This document shows positions 27,265 through 30,157 of a stretch of 30,157 nucleotides of DNA, one piece after another. The position numbers and the translations under genes were made by a program. Each line of letters starts with the position of its first letter. Position 1 is the stretch's first letter. This stretch comes from UBA4823 sp034436035. GTDB lineage: Bacteria; Chloroflexota; Anaerolineae; Anaerolineales; UBA4823. The stretch lies in the NCBI GenBank assembly GCA_034436035.1, contig DAOTVW010000131.1, forward strand, positions 1-30,157, given 5' to 3'. Below the pieces are notes generated by a model. It saw nothing but the letters and a program-made list of their open reading frames with translations, ran no database searches and had not been told where the DNA came from.

Positions 27265-28413
27265 ATGACCTACCTACACGATATTCTAAATCCCCAGCTT
27301 CTTGTTGATAAAATCATGCAGGGGTATATCTCTGTTCAAAAGGCTGATAATGGGCGTAAAATTTACAATTACACCCATAAATGTCAGTTTGATCAAGCGT
27401 GGAGTCACGAAACTATGGTGTGTCGTGGGCTCATTACGGATGAAAATGAAGTAATTATTGGCCGTCCATTCCCTAAGTTTATGAATTATGGGCAAACTCC
27501 TATCCCGAAGTATGCCCTGAATTCACCCCCTACGTTTGTTTCACTCAAGATGGATGGTAGCTTGGGTATTATCCATTGGGATCCGAAGAATCACTGGTGG
27601 GATATTGCTACCCGAGGATCATTTTATTCAGATCAAGCACAATGGGCTCGTGACTATATGCATCGTACCTATGGATTGGAATATCTGACCAATCCTGCCT
27701 CTTTTGGTGGATTGGGTACTACCACCCTAGTGGAGATTATTTATCCCGGGAACCGCATCGTAGTCGATTATGGTAAAGAGGAGAAGCTTGCCTATTTAGC
27801 TCTGATCGACAATCGCAGTGGCGAGGATCTGTTCCCCGCAAATTTTGGTTGGGACCCATCTGAGGTTTTCTATGTGCCCGAGAACTTCCGTATTGGGGAG
27901 GTTCAGGATGCCTACCTGTTGGCTACTTCGGAGGAATTCGAAGATCAAGAGGGTGTCGTCGCATGCTGGGTGCGTCCTGGCGAGACTTCTTTTCGGCTAA
28001 AATTCAAGCACCCTCGCTATCTGGAGCTTCATAAGTGCCTGACCGGTGTCACGACTAAAACCATCTGGCAGTATATGTCTACTGGTGATATGGAACATCG
28101 AGATTTTGTCATCAATAATGTCCCAGATGAGATGTTCAGGTGGATGATGCGAGTGGAAGATGAATTAGAGCAGCAATCACGGCACATTTTACATCTGGTT
28201 GACCAAGATTTCACCAAGATTTGCCAGCAAATCGGGGAACCACAAAACACCCCTGAATATAAAAGAAAATTCGCTGAGTTGGCCCTAAATAAGCAAAATT
28301 CTGGTATGATATTTGCATATCGGGATCAAAACCTTCCGAAGATGCAAAAAATGATTTGGGACCAGATCAAGCCGAAGGGAAATCAACCATTTAGGGTGGA
28401 TGAGGATGTTTAA
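27265..28413 (+). CDS. T4 Rnl1-like RNA ligase (tRNA repair)
   Basis: 382 residues, close to T4 Rnl1 (374). Motifs in order: CRGLITDE upstream region, I SLKMDGSLG (adenylated Lys), Ia ATRGSF, III TTLVEIIYPGNRIVVDYG, IV EGVVACW, V FRLKFKHPRYLELH. The C-terminal domain (about 280-382) is helical, as in Rnl1, where it confers tRNA specificity. Seals 3'-OH and 5'-phosphate RNA ends, classically to repair anticodon-cleaved tRNA with a polynucleotide kinase. It begins 9 nt after the last tRNA of the array. Confidence 0.93.
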   Translation: MTYLHDILNPQLLVDKIMQGYISVQKADNGRKIYNYTHKCQFDQAWSHETMVCRGLITDENEVIIGRPFPKFMNYGQTPIPKYALNSPPTFVSLKMDGSLGIIHWDPKNHWWDIATRGSFYSDQAQWARDYMHRTYGLEYLTNPASFGGLGTTTLVEIIYPGNRIVVDYGKEEKLAYLALIDNRSGEDLFPANFGWDPSEVFYVPENFRIGEVQDAYLLATSEEFEDQEGVVACWVRPGETSFRLKFKHPRYLELHKCLTGVTTKTIWQYMSTGDMEHRDFVINNVPDEMFRWMMRVEDELEQQSRHILHLVDQDFTKICQQIGEPQNTPEYKRKFAELALNKQNSGMIFAYRDQNLPKMQKMIWDQIKPKGNQPFRVDEDV

Positions 28414-28657
28414 ATCTTTATTGTGGCACTGGCGTAAAATTCGTTTTATGTCCAACGGTCATATTATATTAAAAAACGGAAAAGAGTACATACCGTACAT
28501 TGAATATGTCAATGCACAACGCAAAGAGTCTTTCAATATTATTGATGAAATTGAATTGGTTTGTATGGAAAATATAGAAAATGTACCAAACTACATCAGA
28601 AGACTGCAAGAGGCTCTGGGGGCTAAGGAGGGTTTAGCCTTCCCCTGTGATGGGTAA
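28406..28657 (+). CDS. Hypothetical protein
   Basis: 83 residues from the ATG at 28406 (AGGGTGG upstream), overlapping the ligase gene by 8 nt. A basic start (MFKSLLWHWRKIRF) then an acidic helical part. No family recognised. Confidence 0.6.
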   Translation: MFKSLLWHWRKIRFMSNGHIILKNGKEYIPYIEYVNAQRKESFNIIDEIELVCMENIENVPNYIRRLQEALGAKEGLAFPCDG

Positions 28658-28660
28658 GAA
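28633..28660 (+). promoter_or_regulatory. Promoter GTTTAGC / TAAGAA, leaderless type
   Basis: TTTAGC (28633-28638), 16 nt, TAAGAA (28655-28660), 7 nt to the ATG at 28668. Confidence 0.6.
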
Positions 28661-28667
28661 TACTCTT

Positions 28668-29315
28668 ATGACTATCTTTTTCACAAGTGACTTGCACTTC
28701 AACCACAAGGCTATGGTGCGAGATACCACTACCGGCGAACCAGGATGGCGCCCTTTTGACACCCTAGATGACCTGAATCGTACCATCATCGACCGCTGGA
28801 ACAGTGTTGTCGAAGACGATGATATTGTTTATGTCCTGGGGGACGTGTGCATGGGCAAGAGAACTAATACACTCCCTCTCGTTAGGGAGCTAGCGGGTGC
28901 GAAATTTCTTATCCCTGGTAATCACGATAACTGCTGGGAGGGTCTTATCTACCCTCAAGTTATTCCCGAGGTCCAGGCAAAGCAGCGAGCAAAAGTGGAT
29001 GGCTGGAGAGAGAAGTATCTTGAGCTTGGCGGATTTGAGGATATTCTTCCCTCTCAGGTAAGAGTCACCCTTATTTCTCCTGCTGGTACCCACATGGATT
29101 TTGATCTGTGCCATTTCCCGGCACTTGGCCCGAGAGAGGGTGATGATCGTTACCCATGGGCGTACCCACCGATTTCCGAGACTTACAATATTCATGGGCA
29201 TACCCATGAGCCATATCGTTTGCATGATGGTAATCAAATTCACATTGGAGTAGATGCGTGGGATTTTACACCAGTCAGTACAGGCCAAATTTTCGACCTG
29301 ATTTACGTTCCATAG
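28668..29315 (+). CDS. Metallophosphoesterase
   Basis: 215 residues from the ATG at 28668 (MTIFFTSDLHFNH), chosen because it fits the promoter and the family N-terminus; an earlier ATG at 28647 does not. Motifs: SDLHFNHK, VLGDVCMG, PGNHDN, LCHFP and IHGHTHEP. Typical of phage calcineurin-like phosphoesterases (often called phosphatase or ligase-associated). Substrate unknown. Confidence 0.9.
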   Translation: MTIFFTSDLHFNHKAMVRDTTTGEPGWRPFDTLDDLNRTIIDRWNSVVEDDDIVYVLGDVCMGKRTNTLPLVRELAGAKFLIPGNHDNCWEGLIYPQVIPEVQAKQRAKVDGWREKYLELGGFEDILPSQVRVTLISPAGTHMDFDLCHFPALGPREGDDRYPWAYPPISETYNIHGHTHEPYRLHDGNQIHIGVDAWDFTPVSTGQIFDLIYVP

Positions 29316-29392
29316 GCCCCCATACCCCCAGAAACAACAATAAGCCCAAGATATGGAGAAACTTCAATTCAGGGTACCAATTCGATAAGATC

Positions 29393-29554
29393 ATGGAAGA
29401 TTATCCGGACCTAGACGAGCCGTTGATGTTCGTATATGATGCAAATACCAATGAGCAAATCGGGATAGCCACCTCAGCCCAAATAGCAGCATCTTTTTCT
29501 TTAGATGATGGAATCATCTTAGAGAGAGGCAGAGAGATTTATGTGGATGAATAA
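29393..29554 (+). CDS. Hypothetical acidic protein
   Basis: 53 residues from the first in-frame ATG after the phosphoesterase stop (MEDYPDLDEPLMFVYD...). Overlaps the next gene by 14 nt. Ribosome site weak; the frame is open further upstream, so a non-ATG start is possible. Confidence 0.5.
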   Translation: MEDYPDLDEPLMFVYDANTNEQIGIATSAQIAASFSLDDGIILERGREIYVDE

Positions 29555-29792
29555 TCCAGTATGGGAGGATCCGAATTTCTGTTATGGTCATCAAGAGGTT
29601 CATGAGCCTATCGAAAATCCGTATCTAGTCTGTGGGGAGTGTCTACACCCCTTTGGGACCGAGAAGGATTTGGTGGATGCCTATGTAGATGGCCTGAACG
29701 AGTATCTCATGGAAAACGAAGATCCTTTGGTAGCCTCTCAGGTCAATCCAGCGACTATACCTGGGTGTCCGGTCTGTCTTCATAGCTTTTAG
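29541..29792 (+). CDS. Putative zinc-ribbon protein
   Basis: 83 residues (ATG at 29541 or 29547), after AGAGAGA. NPYLVCGECLHPF and GCPVCLHSF supply two CxxC pairs about 48 residues apart, as in actinophage YxVCGECxHxF proteins. Function unknown. Confidence 0.65.
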   Translation: MWMNNPVWEDPNFCYGHQEVHEPIENPYLVCGECLHPFGTEKDLVDAYVDGLNEYLMENEDPLVASQVNPATIPGCPVCLHSF

Positions 29793-29829
29793 AGGTCCAG
29801 ATTCTTGCTGGAAATCGGGTATAGCTAGG

Positions 29830-29857
29830 TTTAGCTTCCCTCATTTTAGGAAATAAT
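29830..29857 (+). promoter_or_regulatory. Promoter GTTTAGC / AATAAT, leaderless type
   Basis: TTTAGC (29830-29835), 16 nt, AATAAT (29852-29857), 6 nt to the ATG at 29864. Confidence 0.6.
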
Positions 29858-29863
29858 CCAGCC

Positions 29864-30004
29864 ATGGAAACAGATATTATCGACCATCTATTGCGATTGA
29901 ACGAAGCGTGGTATGCCTCACTCGACCCTGAAAACATCCCCCATGTTTATTTCCGCAAATATGCTATGACTCGACTCCGACTCCAGAATATGAAAGGCAA
30001 ATGA
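29864..30004 (+). CDS. Small hypothetical protein
   Basis: 46 residues (METDIIDHLLRLNEAWY...), helical with a basic end. Leaderless promoter fit upstream, ATGA overlap with the next gene downstream. Confidence 0.6.
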   Translation: METDIIDHLLRLNEAWYASLDPENIPHVYFRKYAMTRLRLQNMKGK

Positions 30005-30157
30005 GCATGTCGCTAAAGCCGGGTACGAAACTCGCCAACGGGGCGATCGTGGTCGCATTCAAGGTCGCTCCCACCGATCCCACTGATGGTGTGGTGCTGG
30101 CAATCTACAATTCAGAGTATGTCACCTGGAGGCTGGATCCTGAACGGCTCGACTCCA
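30001..30157 (+). CDS. Hypothetical protein (partial, runs off the right edge)
   Basis: At least 52 residues (MSMSLKPGTKLANGAIVV...), ATGA-coupled to the upstream gene. GC-rich compared with the preceding region. No family recognised from the visible part. Confidence 0.6.
   Translation, partial: MSMSLKPGTKLANGAIVVAFKVAPTDPTDGVVLAIYNSEYVTWRLDPERLDS

Noticed and set aside
1..30157. CRISPR array or insertion sequence
   Set aside because: No regularly spaced direct repeats and no transposase-like frame or terminal inverted repeats were seen.

Overview
The window looks like part of a large tailed bacteriophage genome infecting an actinobacterium. Evidence: a capsid maturation protease gene at the left edge, dense same-strand operons of tiny genes, a large phage tRNA array, phage enzymes (dCTP deaminase, two RNA ligases, polynucleotide kinase, HNH and endonuclease VII proteins), and families typical of actinobacteria and their phages (DUF2786, TIGR04338-type metallohydrolase, DUF6891-like). 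A Streptomyces phage of the ~130 kb, many-tRNA type is a reasonable guess but is inference; no host was identified.

Layout. (1) 1-8240, minus strand: an operon transcribed leftward, from small unknown genes through a polynucleotide kinase-like P-loop protein and a DUF1906/GH25-like wall hydrolase to a giant, window-truncated head protein. That protein has a prohead-protease domain split at its SMG|C active-site motif by a 320-residue homing intein, then an ADP-ribosyltransferase-like domain, an array of about seven H-x2-G-x-H...C-P-x-C zinc-type repeats and a kinase-like fold. (2) 8241-8314: divergent promoters. (3) 8315-18183, plus strand: about 37 very small, tightly packed genes, many of them Cys4 zinc ribbons, with a small kinase-like protein, a DUF2786/zincin pair, dCTP deaminase, a KTSC protein and GRPA/zinc-module proteins. 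(4) 18190-27255: about 30 tRNA genes interleaved with small genes, homing-endonuclease genes and remnants, and three stretches of folded RNA or tRNA debris. (5) 25758-30157: Rnl2-type and Rnl1-type RNA ligases, metallophosphoesterases and small genes, running off the right edge.

Two themes connect the parts. First, one promoter type recurs: GTTTR at -35, a 16-nt spacer, a TANNNT-like -10 and usually exactly 6 nt to the start codon, so the first gene of many units is probably read from a leaderless mRNA, while downstream genes use Shine-Dalgarno sites or ATGA overlaps. Second, the tRNA array together with a 5'-kinase and two RNA ligases looks like a translation-supply and tRNA-repair set. Several tRNAs are abnormal (short-variable-loop tRNAs with Leu anticodons, A54/U58 T-loops, G1-U72 pairs, an inserted hairpin, nested tRNA-like units). 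Three genes are interrupted at precise points: endonuclease VII and an unknown gene at A7 runs, and DUF4406/DUF6378 by an in-frame TAA.
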